The notes: generated by a model from the letters alone, not told the origin. A stretch of 64,000 bases of DNA from Candidatus Parcubacteria bacterium (GCA_023134715.1 JAGLUP010000006.1:62001-126000); one strand, 5' to 3'; shown: positions 17,131 to 26,065, counted from the first letter of the stretch. Numbers and translations are program-made.

Positions 17131-17158
17131 ATTCTACACTAAAAACACAAAATGTCAA
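17131..17158 (-). promoter_or_regulatory. Promoter of the HEAT-repeat gene
   Basis: TTGACA (17158-17153), 16-bp spacer, TAGAAT (17136-17131) on the minus strand. The leader ends in AATAAATATAC...GAGGTAATGAAAATG, closely similar to the leader of the plus-strand cassette at 34088. Confidence 0.65.
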
Positions 17159-17159
17159 T

Positions 17160-17206
17160 AAAATTTTATAAATCATCTGCGGCCGCAGATCGTTTATAAT
17201 AATTTT
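17160..17206. repeat. Palindrome with CTGCGGCCGCAG core and AT arms
   Basis: ATCTGCGGCCGCAGAT is a perfect 16-bp palindrome. It is flanked by AAATTTTATAAA and TTTATAATAATTTT arms, the same plan as 2930-2974 with a different GC core. It lies just 3' of the ykuK-like gene and could act as its transcription end. Confidence 0.65.
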
Positions 17207-17228
17207 GAAAAATGACAACCTGAAAAAT

Positions 17229-17750
17229 CTATGTAAATCTGTCTGCGACTATTGAGGCGACGCAGGCCTCTGGTTTTATTTTTGGCTCAAAACCATTGCC
17301 TCTAATCAAGCCGACCACTTCCTTAATCATATCCTTGGTCCCCCCATTCTCCCCCACATCAGCATGAATATAGCGAAACTGATAATTTAATTTTTCTTTC
17401 TCCCTTTTTTTAATCTCTTGAGCTAAAAACTCTCTCAGACAAAGAGCCAGTTCGCAGGAAAGTAAAACTTCTTCTAAAATTCGCTGATGCCGATTATAAA
17501 ATTTTTTCTCTGGATTATTTTTATAATTTATTCTCTTTAGAAAAAACCTGCCCCCTTCTCCTGTCCTTAAGGCAACTATTACTACTGGAAACTGAGGATT
17601 TTCTTCTGACGATGAATCACAGCCCACAATAATATCATAAAACTTATCTGGTTTTTCTTCCATATATCTAAATATCTCCTGAATAACCTGCTCCAATACT
17701 AAATTTCCTTTACTGGGATTAAAAAAATAACCGTTTAAAAACTTATTCAT
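17229..17750 (-). CDS. RNase H-like YkuK/DUF458 family protein
   Basis: About 173 residues from MNKFLNGYFFNPSKGN. It has the DUF458 pattern: DIIVGCDSSSEENPQFPVVIVAL (first acidic motif), YIHADVGENGGTKDMIKEVVG, and the end GFEPKIKPEACVASIVADRFT. Bacillus subtilis YkuK has the same end motif. The fold is RNase H-like with acidic residues for metal binding; the substrate is not established. Confidence 0.85.
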   Translation of the reverse strand: MNKFLNGYFFNPSKGNLVLEQVIQEIFRYMEEKPDKFYDIIVGCDSSSEENPQFPVVIVALRTGEGGRFFLKRINYKNNPEKKFYNRHQRILEEVLLSCELALCLREFLAQEIKKREKEKLNYQFRYIHADVGENGGTKDMIKEVVGLIRGNGFEPKIKPEACVASIVADRFT

Positions 17751-17805
17751 TATCTTCACACTAACAAAAAACTCAAAAAAATCAAGATTAAAACCCGCAA
17801 TCAAA

Positions 17806-17846
17806 GGAGCTTAGCTCCGGGAGCTAAGCTACAGGAGCTAAGCTCC
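17806..17846. repeat. GGAGCTTAGCTCC repeat cluster
   Basis: Three alternating inverted copies of GGAGCTTAGCT/AGCTAAGCTCC. Related clusters lie at 33951-33989 and 34490-34534 between the small-ORF cassettes. Here it is directly upstream of the ykuK-like gene. Confidence 0.6.
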
Positions 17847-17860
17847 CTCGGTTTAATCTA

Positions 17861-17889
17861 AAATAAAATCCCGCAAAATTCTGCGAGAT
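17861..17889 (-). terminator. Terminator of the DUF92 gene
   Basis: Minus-strand stem ATCTCGCA / TGCGGGAT with a short loop, followed by a T-rich tract (TTTATTTT). Confidence 0.7.
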
Positions 17890-17900
17890 TATTCCATTGC

Positions 17901-18665
17901 TTAAATTAGACAAATATACAACACTATTGCTGAACATCCGGCAATAAAAGTTGTTGTAAAATTTATCCAGTGGGTGGTATTCTTATTCCCCCACTCTCTT
18001 TCTATGGTGCAGCCAAGCAAACTGTCTATCGCAGCTCCTGCAAATCCAGCAAAAGAGCAAATTAAAAATACTGTAAATGAATATCCCCAAAACAATAAAG
18101 GTAAACTCATTATTTCAGAACCGATTAAAGAAGACAAAAATCCCCCTAAGCTTACAGCTCCAGCAGTTCCAATTTCAACTTCCTCAATTCTTAATTTTCT
18201 AAAATCAAACAAAACTGGTAGTTGCTTCAACTTAATCGCTACAGCCATCCCTATCTCTGTAGCTGAAGTATCTGCTAAAGCGCAAGTCATTGCCGCCCAT
18301 AATCCTATAAGCCAAATAGGATCGGGATACGCTATATGAAACAATCCAAATATCATTGCCGCGCCGCCGTTAGCAAAAACATTTTTATAATCCCTCGTCT
18401 CCTGTCCTATGTTCTTTTTTTCTTTTTTCGCTTTTCCAATGCGAGTAACGATATTTCCGAAAACAAAAAACATTAACATTGGCCACACTCCTTTAGCTCC
18501 GAAAGCAATCAAGCAAACAGAACCCTGTGCTCCAGCTGAAAATACCGCTGTTTTATCTATCTTCTTTTTATTATATGCATACAGAAGAATTGCTCCTGTC
18601 GCTATTATCAGCCCAAATACTTGCCAATCAAAAATATTTCCTATAATTTCATCTATTTTTATCAT
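17901..18665 (-). CDS. DUF92 (TMEM19/VTE6-like) integral membrane protein
   Basis: 254 residues, about six to seven membrane segments. The motif CALADTSATEIGMA near residue 135 and GTAGAVSLGGFLSSLIG plus GAAIDSLLGCTIE are the DUF92 signature. The plant member VTE6 is a phytyl-phosphate kinase, so a kinase acting on a prenyl phosphate in the membrane is possible here but not shown. It has a GAGGTGG ribosome site and a probable TTGACA promoter (18741-18736), so it is monocistronic. Confidence 0.8.
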   Translation of the reverse strand: MIKIDEIIGNIFDWQVFGLIIATGAILLYAYNKKKIDKTAVFSAGAQGSVCLIAFGAKGVWPMLMFFVFGNIVTRIGKAKKEKKNIGQETRDYKNVFANGGAAMIFGLFHIAYPDPIWLIGLWAAMTCALADTSATEIGMAVAIKLKQLPVLFDFRKLRIEEVEIGTAGAVSLGGFLSSLIGSEIMSLPLLFWGYSFTVFLICSFAGFAGAAIDSLLGCTIEREWGNKNTTHWINFTTTFIAGCSAIVLYICLI

Positions 18666-18751
18666 CTTTTACCACCTCAATTATATTTAAAATTTAATAT
18701 ACTATAATTCTTAATCCTAACAAATCTTATAAATATGTCAACAAAATTATA

Positions 18752-18853
18752 GAAAACGCAGAAAACAAATTTTGAAATCGTAGGTGTGGGCGAGCGCCCG
18801 AGCGAAGCGAGGGTAGGGATAAACGATTTCAAAATTTAGTTTTCGGAGTTTTC
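18752..18853 (-). repeat. Foldback element E2 (subtype A)
   Basis: Arms GAAAACGCAGAAAACAAATT and, inverted, GAAAACTCCGAAAACTAAAT, extending through TTTTGAAATCGT. The centre is GGGCGAGCGCCCGAGCGAAGCGAGGGTAGGG. It starts five bases after the tpiA stop. Confidence 0.85.
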
Positions 18854-18858
18854 GAAAC

Positions 18859-19620
18859 TCAAAATACTATTTTTACTATCTTAATAAATTCTTGAGAATT
18901 TAAAGAGGCGCCGCCTATCAAAAGCCCATTCATTCCCGCCTCATCAATAAAATCTCTGGCATTCTTGCTTGTCACGCTTCCGCCATAAAGGATAGGAATT
19001 TTTTTTGTTAAAGATTTGCCTAAAAAAGAAATTAAAATCTTCTGAATCAACAACTTTGCGCTCATTGCCTCATCTATTCCACAGGCCTCTCCGCTTCCAA
19101 TTGCCCAAATCGGCTCATAAGCAATACAAAATCCTGATTTGCTAATTTTTGATTTTGCCACGCCTGAAAGCGCTATTTTTATTTGTTTTTTAAAAACAGA
19201 AACAATTTTCTCCTGCTCTTTTTCTTCTCCTGTTTCTCCTATGCATAAAATTGGTTTAAGTCCTGTTTTAATAACCGCCTTTAACTTTTGATTTATCATC
19301 TCATCTGTTTCCTTAAAAATCTCCCTTCTCTCAGAATGACCGATAATAACATATTGACAACCTATTTTTTTAAGCATTACAGCTGAAATTTCTCCTGTAA
19401 AAGCGCCTTTTTCTTCCCAAAAACAATTCTGCGAGCCAAGCTTAATGCCTGCCGCCTGGTTTTTAATATCTGACAGATAGACAGAAGGAGGACAAATTAC
19501 AACCTCTGTTCTTTTAATATTTCTCAACCCTTTTTTCACCGAACCAAAAAGCCGCTTCGCTTCTACTAAACTTTGAGGATTCATTTTCCAATTAGCAATA
19601 ATAAGTGGTTTGTACTGCAT
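18859..19620 (-). CDS. tpiA: Triosephosphate isomerase
   Basis: 253 residues. NWKMN (substrate Asn/Lys), IIGHSERR (catalytic His) and AYEPIWAIGSG (catalytic Glu) are all present, as is YGGSVTSKN at the phosphate site. It interconverts DHAP and glyceraldehyde-3-phosphate in the cytosol. It is flanked on both sides by foldback elements (E2 and E3). Confidence 0.97.
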   Translation of the reverse strand: MQYKPLIIANWKMNPQSLVEAKRLFGSVKKGLRNIKRTEVVICPPSVYLSDIKNQAAGIKLGSQNCFWEEKGAFTGEISAVMLKKIGCQYVIIGHSERREIFKETDEMINQKLKAVIKTGLKPILCIGETGEEKEQEKIVSVFKKQIKIALSGVAKSKISKSGFCIAYEPIWAIGSGEACGIDEAMSAKLLIQKILISFLGKSLTKKIPILYGGSVTSKNARDFIDEAGMNGLLIGGASLNSQEFIKIVKIVF

Positions 19621-19628
19621 ATATAAAA

Positions 19629-19738
19629 GAAAACGAAAGAAATAAATTTTGAAATCGTGGGGCCCCGATAGGTGAAAGCTATCGGGGTAGGGCGCGGTTA
19701 GGGGGAAACGATTTCAAAATTTCGTTTCTGAAGTTTTC
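19629..19738 (-). repeat. Foldback element E3 (subtype A)
   Basis: Same arms and GGGTAGGGCGCGGTTAGGGGG block as E1. The variable hairpin is CCCGATAGGTGAAAGCTATCGGGG, identical in kind to E4. It lies between galT and tpiA with about 6-8 bp on each side. Confidence 0.87.
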
Positions 19739-19743
19739 GATAT

Positions 19744-20787
19744 TTACTGTTTCCGTAAAAATTCTGCTGCTTTTTCTGGTTCAATGGTAGAAATTTCCAT
19801 CCTCGTGCCAATTTCAAACCCTGCCCATGTTGATGTCTTAGGCAAAATAGTCCAGTGCCAATGATAATGAGGATATTTTTTTCCATCGCAGGGCGCGGTA
19901 TGTAAATAAAAATTATAAGCTGGATCATTTAAAGCTTTATAAAGCTTAGATAAAGCCGCCCTAAAAGCTTCGGCAAGCTGTAATTTCTCTTTTTCAGTTA
20001 TTTTTTCAAAATAAGAAAGATGTTTTTTAGGGGAAACAATAACTTGAAAAGCTGATTTTGAAGCAAAAGGGCAAAGAACTAAAAATCCTTTATTTTCAAA
20101 AACAATTCTTTTTTTTGTCTTTTTTTCCCATTTATTCATCTCGCAATAAACGCATTTCCTATACTTTTTATAATATTTTTTAGAATTCAAAAGCGCTTTT
20201 CTCAAATCACTGTCAATAAGAGGAGTGGTAATAATTTGAGAATGAGGATGAGCCACTGTAGCTCCCGCCTCAACTCCGTGATTATGGAAAATAGAAATAT
20301 AATTTACAAATTTTTCTTTACTTAACTCTATATATCTTTGCTGGTATGCGTCAAAAACTTCTTTAACTTTGTCCAATGAAAACTGAGCCATTTGTTTTTC
20401 GTGATCACGGGTCACAAGCACTTCATGAAAACCAACTGCGTTCATTGTTTGATATAATTTATTTTCAGCTCGTTTATTTAATTCTGGATAAGGGCTAACA
20501 GCTGGATATTTATTGGGAACCACTATTGTGCTCCATTTTTTAGGGATTTTTTCTGACAAAACCTCTCTGCTGTTTAAAAGAATAAGTGTTGGTTTTTCTT
20601 GAGTCGAAATATTGCAAAAAGGACAAAGTTTTTTTGGAATTTTTTCTTTTTTCCGCCTCTCTTTCTTAAATGTCTCTGGTCTTCTTGCCCTGCCAGTAGC
20701 AATAACAACCCAGTCCTTAGAAATAAGGTCATAACGAAGTTCTGAGGGAGATTTTACTCCGTGATTTTTTTTTGGTCTCTTAGTCAT
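19744..20787 (-). CDS. galT: Galactose-1-phosphate uridylyltransferase family protein
   Basis: 347 residues of the HIT-like GalT fold. ELRYDLISKDWVVIATGRARRP and the active-site loop GATVAHPHSQIITTP (His-Pro-His, covalent uridylyl-His) are clear, as is HYHWHWTILP near the end. Two Cys pairs (CPFC and CVYC) are likely zinc ligands. It transfers UMP between UDP-glucose and a hexose-1-phosphate. It overlaps the upstream glycosyltransferase by 8 bp, so a nucleotide-sugar supply unit is likely. Confidence 0.9.
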   Translation of the reverse strand: MTKRPKKNHGVKSPSELRYDLISKDWVVIATGRARRPETFKKERRKKEKIPKKLCPFCNISTQEKPTLILLNSREVLSEKIPKKWSTIVVPNKYPAVSPYPELNKRAENKLYQTMNAVGFHEVLVTRDHEKQMAQFSLDKVKEVFDAYQQRYIELSKEKFVNYISIFHNHGVEAGATVAHPHSQIITTPLIDSDLRKALLNSKKYYKKYRKCVYCEMNKWEKKTKKRIVFENKGFLVLCPFASKSAFQVIVSPKKHLSYFEKITEKEKLQLAEAFRAALSKLYKALNDPAYNFYLHTAPCDGKKYPHYHWHWTILPKTSTWAGFEIGTRMEISTIEPEKAAEFLRKQ

Positions 20788-21499
20788 AAACTCTTTTTAT
20801 TAAATTCCATCTTATTTCAAAAACTTCAATTAACATCTTAATCATGCTTTTAAATCCTACTTTACTCTCTGTGTCATTTATCCAGGTTACTGGAATTTCT
20901 TTTATTTTATATCCCATTTTTTTAGCAATTGCTAAAATTTCCACATCAAAAGCAAAACGATTTATTACTGCTTTTGAAAAAATATTTTTAACCGCTTTTG
21001 CTGTAAACCCTTTGAACCCGCATTGAGTGTCCCAAATCCCGAAAAGACCGGAAATTACTTGAACAATTAAATTAAAAACATTGCCAAGCATTATCCGCCA
21101 CCAGGTCTGAGGCACAGCAATCACCGCGCCCTTTATATCCCGAGAGCCGATTACTACTTCCTGTCCTTTTTTAAATTCAGAAAATATTTTTTCTATCTGG
21201 TCAATAGAAGTTGAATTATCAGCATCAGTAAATATTCTATAATCCCCTTTTGCCTCTAGCATTCCCTGTCTAACAACATATCCCTTGCCGTGATTTTCTT
21301 TATTATCAATTAATCGCAAACATTTAATCTCCGGCTCCAGACCTTTAACAACTTCAGCTGTTTTATCTTTTGAACCGTCGCTTACAACCAAAATTTCATA
21401 ATCATAAGATTGCTTTGATAGATATTTATCAATTTCTTTTAAAGTTTTTGTTATTCGCTTTTCCTCGTTATACGCTGGAACAATAATAGACAAGTACAT
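20780..21499 (-). CDS. Family 2 glycosyltransferase, dolichyl-phosphate sugar synthase-like
   Basis: 239 residues with IIVPAYNEEKRI, VVSDGSKDKT, the DxD motif TDADNSTSIDQI and QCGFKGFTAKA. This is the pattern of DPM1/Alg5-like enzymes that move a sugar from a nucleotide donor to a polyprenyl phosphate. No membrane helix is visible. It is coupled to galT by overlap. Confidence 0.85.
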   Translation of the reverse strand: MYLSIIVPAYNEEKRITKTLKEIDKYLSKQSYDYEILVVSDGSKDKTAEVVKGLEPEIKCLRLIDNKENHGKGYVVRQGMLEAKGDYRIFTDADNSTSIDQIEKIFSEFKKGQEVVIGSRDIKGAVIAVPQTWWRIMLGNVFNLIVQVISGLFGIWDTQCGFKGFTAKAVKNIFSKAVINRFAFDVEILAIAKKMGYKIKEIPVTWINDTESKVGFKSMIKMLIEVFEIRWNLIKRVYD

Positions 21500-21639
21500 A
21501 AATAATAAGTGATTATTGATTATTGATAAATGATTATTAATTATTGATAAATGATTATTAATTCATTATAACAAAACAAACAAAAAAACAATAGTGAATA
21601 AGTAGAAAGTAGAAAGTAGAAAGTAAAGAAATAAAAAAC

Positions 21640-21675
21640 ATAACACATATAGCACGATCGTTGTATATGTGTTAT
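21640..21675. repeat. 36-bp palindrome, copy 1 (CGATCG centre)
   Basis: Arms ATAACACATATA and TATATGTGTTAT around CGATCG, near-perfect. Copies at 34938, 54751 and 55425. It sits between the zinc-ribbon gene terminator and the glycosyltransferase gene. Confidence 0.8.
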
Positions 21676-21691
21676 ACAATAAAATAAACAT

Positions 21692-21723
21692 AAAAAAAGA
21701 GACGCTCGGTTTTCCCAAACGCC
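21692..21723 (-). terminator. Terminator of the zinc-ribbon membrane protein gene
   Basis: Minus-strand stem GGCGTTTGG / CCGAGCGTC with a GAAAA loop and then TCTTTTTTT. Confidence 0.75.
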
Positions 21724-21747
21724 CTATTTTAATTCTATCTAAAAAAA

Positions 21748-22227
21748 TCATTTGTCTATTCTCGGAGTATGCCGCATTTCCCATCCAATCAACTCTTCGC
21801 CAAATAATCTCATCACTTTTTTTAATTTTTCCCAATTTTGCTGGATTATCCTATTAACGTCCTCTTGATTTTCCGCTAAAATATCCCAATGATACGTCTC
21901 TCCCGGACTCGCATATAAAGAAGAATTAACATATATACTCCTCACTTTACCAAGAATCTTACTTATTCGATGATTTAATAAGAAGTTATATTTACACGCC
22001 CAAGATTCTTCTATGGGAATATTCTGTTTACCTTGCGGAATAACCTCAAAATTTATTTTTACTATTCCGCATTTGTCACACTGATAATATCTCCGATTAA
22101 GAAATATTAATTCTCCTCCACACTCACATTTTATTTTTGCTTTTTTGAAATACCGGCAAATAATTACTATAATTGCTATTATTGCCAAAAATCCCAATCC
22201 CATCCATAATAATTCTATTTTTCCCAT
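21748..22227 (-). CDS. Membrane-anchored zinc-ribbon protein
   Basis: 159 residues: one N-terminal membrane helix (about 5-24), then a four-Cys ribbon KCECGGELIFLNRRYYQCDKCG (residues about 34-55). A cytoplasmic region of about 100 residues follows with no recognised fold (GETYHWDILAENQEDVNRII). Its ribosome site GAGGTG lies 5-6 nt before ATG. It is monocistronic with its own promoter and terminator. Function unknown. Confidence 0.75.
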   Translation of the reverse strand: MGKIELLWMGLGFLAIIAIIVIICRYFKKAKIKCECGGELIFLNRRYYQCDKCGIVKINFEVIPQGKQNIPIEESWACKYNFLLNHRISKILGKVRSIYVNSSLYASPGETYHWDILAENQEDVNRIIQQNWEKLKKVMRLFGEELIGWEMRHTPRIDK

Positions 22228-22293
22228 TTTATCACCTCAATTTTCAAAGACCATCAGATTAGTTAATTTGACCAATCTTCATTTGATATTAAA

Positions 22294-22322
22294 ATCTTAC
22301 CAAAAGTTCTTATCATTGTCAA
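22294..22322 (-). promoter_or_regulatory. Promoter of the zinc-ribbon gene
   Basis: TTGACA (22322-22317), 17-bp spacer, TAAGAT (22299-22294). The -35 overlaps the last codons of map. Confidence 0.7.
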
Positions 22323-23065
22323 ATTTTTGTCAACACCTTGCTTCCGTCTTTTGTAACAGCTATCATATGTTCAAAATGGGCGGAGAGAGAACCGTCTCTT
22401 GTTTCCCAACCAAAACCGTCTTTTGATTTTTTTATTTGCCAGCTTCCGACTGTCACCATTGGCTCCAAGCAAAAAACCATACCTTCTTTAACTTTCTCGC
22501 CTTTATGCCTTTGCCCATAATTAGGAATTTGCGGGTCTTCGTGCAATTTTTTTCCAATTCCATGCCCGCAAAGATCTCTAACAATTCCAAAACCCTGGGA
22601 CTCAATATGTCTTTGAATTGTATTGCCAATATCTCCAATTGTAACCCCTGGCCGCATTTTTTTTATTCCACGCTTTAGCGCTTTTCTTGTAACTTGAATT
22701 AAACGTAAAATTTCTGGTTCAACTCCGCCCACTGGAACCGTAACCGCCATATCTGCGTAATATCCCTTGTATTTAATTCCTAAATCAAGAGAAAAAATAT
22801 CTCCATTTTTTAATTCATAAGCGTTTGGCGCGCCATGAACAATCACTTGATTGACAGAAGCGCATAAAGCCGCTGGGAAGCCGTCATATCCTTTAAAAGC
22901 TGGTTTTACCCCACACTTAAAAATATGGCTTTCAGCAGCCATATTTATCTCTTTAGTAGTAATTCCCGGTTCAACCATTTTTTGCAATTCTTTCATGATT
23001 TCTGCCAGAATCCTGCCTCCTTGCGCCATTATTTTAATTTCTTCCTCTGATTTTATTGTTATCAT
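22319..23065 (-). CDS. map: Methionine aminopeptidase type I
   Basis: 248 residues. Metal ligands are visible: SLDLGIKYKGYYADMAVT (two Asp), GHGIGKKLHEDP (His), FCLEPM (Glu) and HFEHMIAV (Glu). It removes initiator Met from nascent proteins. Its ATG overlaps the adk stop (23062-23065). Confidence 0.97.
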   Translation of the reverse strand: MITIKSEEEIKIMAQGGRILAEIMKELQKMVEPGITTKEINMAAESHIFKCGVKPAFKGYDGFPAALCASVNQVIVHGAPNAYELKNGDIFSLDLGIKYKGYYADMAVTVPVGGVEPEILRLIQVTRKALKRGIKKMRPGVTIGDIGNTIQRHIESQGFGIVRDLCGHGIGKKLHEDPQIPNYGQRHKGEKVKEGMVFCLEPMVTVGSWQIKKSKDGFGWETRDGSLSAHFEHMIAVTKDGSKVLTKI

Positions 23066-23748
23066 TTTATGGCTTTTAAAATATCTGCAAATACTTCAGC
23101 AACTGTTTGCTCTCCCTTAATTTTTTCTACTGCTAAACCTTGCTCTTTAAAATAGTTAATCAAAGGAAGAGTTCTTTCTTCATATTCTTTCAAACGAGTT
23201 TTAATAACTTCGGGGTCATCTAACCCCTTTCTTTTGAGTAATTTTGAACCATCTAAAGGACAATTTTCAAGATTTTCTGTTTCTGAATTCCAAAGAATAG
23301 GATGGCGCATTAATTCGCAAATTCTCCTGTGAGAATTCCGCCAAATTGATTGTTCGGCTGAAAGCAAAATATTAATAACTTTAATGTTTTCTTTTCCATA
23401 AAGTTCAACTAAAACAGGAATTATTTTTTCGCCTTCGTGCATTGTTCTTGGAGAACCAGAAAAAAGAATGCTCTTTTTTTCTTTTGTCAATTCCTCAATT
23501 TTTTCTTTTACTAAATAAGTAGCAAACGGTGGTGAACATAAAACTCCTTTTAGCCATAAATCTTTTTCTTTATTCAGAAAATATTTTTCGCCATCAGCTT
23601 CTATAAACTCGTCTTTTTCAGCGTTCATAACCCTATTTTCAATCAACTTGCTTGTTTCAAAATAGTAAAGATCAAGCTTTTCAGAAAGCAAAATCCCCTG
23701 AGTTCCTTTTCCTGCGCCTGGCTGGCCAAGTAAAATTATAATTCTCAT
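23062..23748 (-). CDS. adk: Adenylate kinase family nucleotide kinase
   Basis: 228 residues with the P-loop GQPGAGKGTQG, SGSPRTMHEGE and the lid region with RRICELMRHP. Adenylate kinase is the usual gene between secY and map. The NMP-binding half is somewhat divergent (an inserted region near residues 45-70), so the exact nucleotide preference is less sure. Confidence 0.9.
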   Translation of the reverse strand: MRIIILLGQPGAGKGTQGILLSEKLDLYYFETSKLIENRVMNAEKDEFIEADGEKYFLNKEKDLWLKGVLCSPPFATYLVKEKIEELTKEKKSILFSGSPRTMHEGEKIIPVLVELYGKENIKVINILLSAEQSIWRNSHRRICELMRHPILWNSETENLENCPLDGSKLLKRKGLDDPEVIKTRLKEYEERTLPLINYFKEQGLAVEKIKGEQTVAEVFADILKAIK

Positions 23749-23752
23749 AAAT

Positions 23753-25039
23753 TTAAAATGTTTCGTAATCTCGCATTTGAAGCTGAGCGTTAATTTGCTT
23801 AATAGTATCTAAAACCACGCTTACTATAATAAGCAGAGAAGTGCCTCCTATCATAAAAGAAAATGTCTGAATATCAGTTAAAGCGCTGATAATAAACGGC
23901 ATCACGGCGATTGTGCTTAAAAATAAAGCTCCGAAAAATAAAACTCTATTTAAAATATAATGCAGAAAGTGCGAAGTGGATTCGCCGGGTCGAATTCCTG
24001 GCACAAAACCACCCATTTTTTTCAAATTATCAGCAATAGCTTTTGGATCAAAAGTAACTGCTGTATAAAAATAAGTAAAAAGAAACACTAAAGCAAAATA
24101 GAAAATCCCATAACCCAGAAGATTTGCCTGCGGGTCAAAAAAATTTCCAACGCTCTTTGCGATATCGCCTATCACGCCCGGCGTTCCTCCTAAAAAACCG
24201 GCTATCATCCCAGGAAAAAGCATAATAGATAAAGCAAAAATTATGGGAATTACTCCGGCTGGATTAAGATTTAACGGCAGATAAGTAGAAACACCGCCAT
24301 ACATCTTTGAGCCCTTTACTCTTTTAGCGTAAGAAACAGGAATATTTCGCCGCGCCTCGTTAACCAAAACAACTCCGGCAATTATAACTAAAGCCAAACC
24401 AAGAAAAAGAATATAAGAAGGAGCCATGGAAACATCCCAGTTAATTAAACTCTGCCTGATTGACATTGGAAAACCAGAAATAATTCCAGCAAAAATCAAA
24501 AGGGAAACGCCATTGCCAATCCCCTTCTCTGAAATTAATTCTCCTAACCACATTAGAAACAAAGCCCCTGCTGTAATAGTTAAAATTGATGTTATGAATA
24601 AAACTGGAGAAAGAGAACCTATTATATTCTGCCGCTGAAACAGGGTTAGCATCGCAAAACCCTGAAGAATAGCTAACGGCACGGTCAAAATTCTTCCATA
24701 TTGATTAAATTTCTGCCTACCTGCTTCTCCTTCTTCTTTATACATTTTTTCCAGCTGAGGAAAAATCATTGTTAATAACTGTAAAATAATAACTCCTGTG
24801 ATATAAGGTCCCAATCCAAGCATTACAATAGAAAGTCGCTCTAATGCTCCGCCAGTAAAAAGATTCATAAGACCAAGCATTTGATTCCCTGCAAAAAAAT
24901 TCCTTAAATTCTCTATGTCTATACCAGGAATCGGGATATTAGCCATTATTCTAAAAACAACAAAAATCCCCAAGACAAACAGAATCTTATTGCGTAAATC
25001 CTTTATTTTGAAAATTTGAGTAAACTTGTTTAATAACAT
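23753..25039 (-). CDS. secY: Protein translocase subunit SecY
   Basis: 428 residues with ten membrane segments, the plug region PGIDIENLRNFF, GGALERLSIVMLGLGPYI and PGIRPGESTSHFL. It is the protein-conducting channel of the inner membrane. The ATG is preceded by AGCAAAGCGAAT, the motif also found before rplO. Confidence 0.97.
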   Translation of the reverse strand: MLLNKFTQIFKIKDLRNKILFVLGIFVVFRIMANIPIPGIDIENLRNFFAGNQMLGLMNLFTGGALERLSIVMLGLGPYITGVIILQLLTMIFPQLEKMYKEEGEAGRQKFNQYGRILTVPLAILQGFAMLTLFQRQNIIGSLSPVLFITSILTITAGALFLMWLGELISEKGIGNGVSLLIFAGIISGFPMSIRQSLINWDVSMAPSYILFLGLALVIIAGVVLVNEARRNIPVSYAKRVKGSKMYGGVSTYLPLNLNPAGVIPIIFALSIMLFPGMIAGFLGGTPGVIGDIAKSVGNFFDPQANLLGYGIFYFALVFLFTYFYTAVTFDPKAIADNLKKMGGFVPGIRPGESTSHFLHYILNRVLFFGALFLSTIAVMPFIISALTDIQTFSFMIGGTSLLIIVSVVLDTIKQINAQLQMRDYETF

Positions 25040-25049
25040 ATTCGCTTTG

Positions 25050-25502
25050 CTATTTTACTTCGCCGCCTGCTTTCTCCACTTTTTCCTTTGCTGTTTTTGA
25101 CACCTCGCACCTTTCTATTGTAAATTTTTTAGTAAGCTCTCCTTTTCCCAAAATCTTTACTCTTGGCGTCTTTCCTTTTATTTTACTAATTATTTCCCTT
25201 TTAAGCAATACTGCTGGATTTATCTTTTCTCCAGTTTTAAATTTATTCTCCAAAATTTCTATATTTAAAATAGTAATTTTTCCCGCCTTGCGGGATCCGC
25301 CTTTGGTGGAGGATTTTCTTTTATATCCTCTTAATTTATGATATTTTTTAATCAACTCTCTAATAATCGGCTGAAATTTTCTTCCAGCTCGAGATTTCTG
25401 ACCTTTTACTCCACGGCCAGAATAAGTGCCCCGTTTGCCGCCTCTGGCAATCCGTTTCTTTGTCTTTGGTTTATGTTTTGGTTTTACTTCGTGTAGTTGC
25501 AT
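25050..25502 (-). CDS. rplO: 50S ribosomal protein L15 (uL15)
   Basis: About 150 residues from MQLHEVKPKHKPKTKKR. Typical glycine-rich start RIARGGKRGTYSGRGVKGQKSR and C-terminal KAKEKVEKAGGEV. It follows rpsE directly; rpmD (uL30), normally between them, is absent. A GC-rich palindromic stretch at about 25286-25313 encodes SSTKGGSRKAG and may be another in-frame insert. Confidence 0.94.
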   Translation of the reverse strand: MQLHEVKPKHKPKTKKRIARGGKRGTYSGRGVKGQKSRAGRKFQPIIRELIKKYHKLRGYKRKSSTKGGSRKAGKITILNIEILENKFKTGEKINPAVLLKREIISKIKGKTPRVKILGKGELTKKFTIERCEVSKTAKEKVEKAGGEVK

Positions 25503-25557
25503 ATTCGCTTTGCTCAAAATTTAAAATTTTTAATCTTTAATCTTTTTTAATTTTTAT

Positions 25558-26061
25558 TTATGGTTTTTCTTTTTTAGTTTTTAGTCTTTCATTCAATTTT
25601 AGCTTTTCCAATGCTAAAATTGTGGCTTTAGCATTATTCAGTTTATTCCGAGATCTTGATAAAATTTTTGAAGAAATGTTTTTTATTCCGGCTAAAGTGC
25701 AAATTACCCTTACTGTGCCGCCGGCGACTAACCCTCTCCCTTTTTTTTGTGGCTTAAGAAGAACCTTAGCCGCGCCAAACTTTGCTTCTGTTTGATAAGA
25801 TATAGTATCATTAGAAATTGGAACAACCTTTACATTCTTTTTGGCTTTCTTGGTGGCTTTTTCTACTGCCTTGGCAACATCTAATCCTTTGGCAACCCCT
25901 AACCCGACCTTGCCTTTTTTATCTCCAACAACCATTACTGCGCGAAATTTAAAACGCTTTCCTCCCCTAGTAACCCTTGTAACTCTTGTCAAATCTAAAA
26001 GCTTGGATTCAAATCCATCTTTTGGTTCTTCTCTTCTTTTTTGAAATTTTTGTTTAAACAT
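25558..26061 (-). CDS. rpsE: 30S ribosomal protein S5 (uS5)
   Basis: 167 residues with LLDLTRVTRVTRGGKRFKFRA, VGLGVAKGLDVAKAVEKA and GTVRVICTLAGIKNISSKIL, the double-stranded RNA-binding and C-terminal domains of S5. Confidence 0.96.
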   Translation of the reverse strand: MFKQKFQKRREEPKDGFESKLLDLTRVTRVTRGGKRFKFRAVMVVGDKKGKVGLGVAKGLDVAKAVEKATKKAKKNVKVVPISNDTISYQTEAKFGAAKVLLKPQKKGRGLVAGGTVRVICTLAGIKNISSKILSRSRNKLNNAKATILALEKLKLNERLKTKKEKP

Positions 26062-26065
26062 GTTT

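Noticed and set aside
21566-21835. 89-aa minus-strand ORF
   Set aside because: Its second half is read from simple repeats and the 36-bp palindrome, and its first half is another frame of the zinc-ribbon gene 21748-22227.
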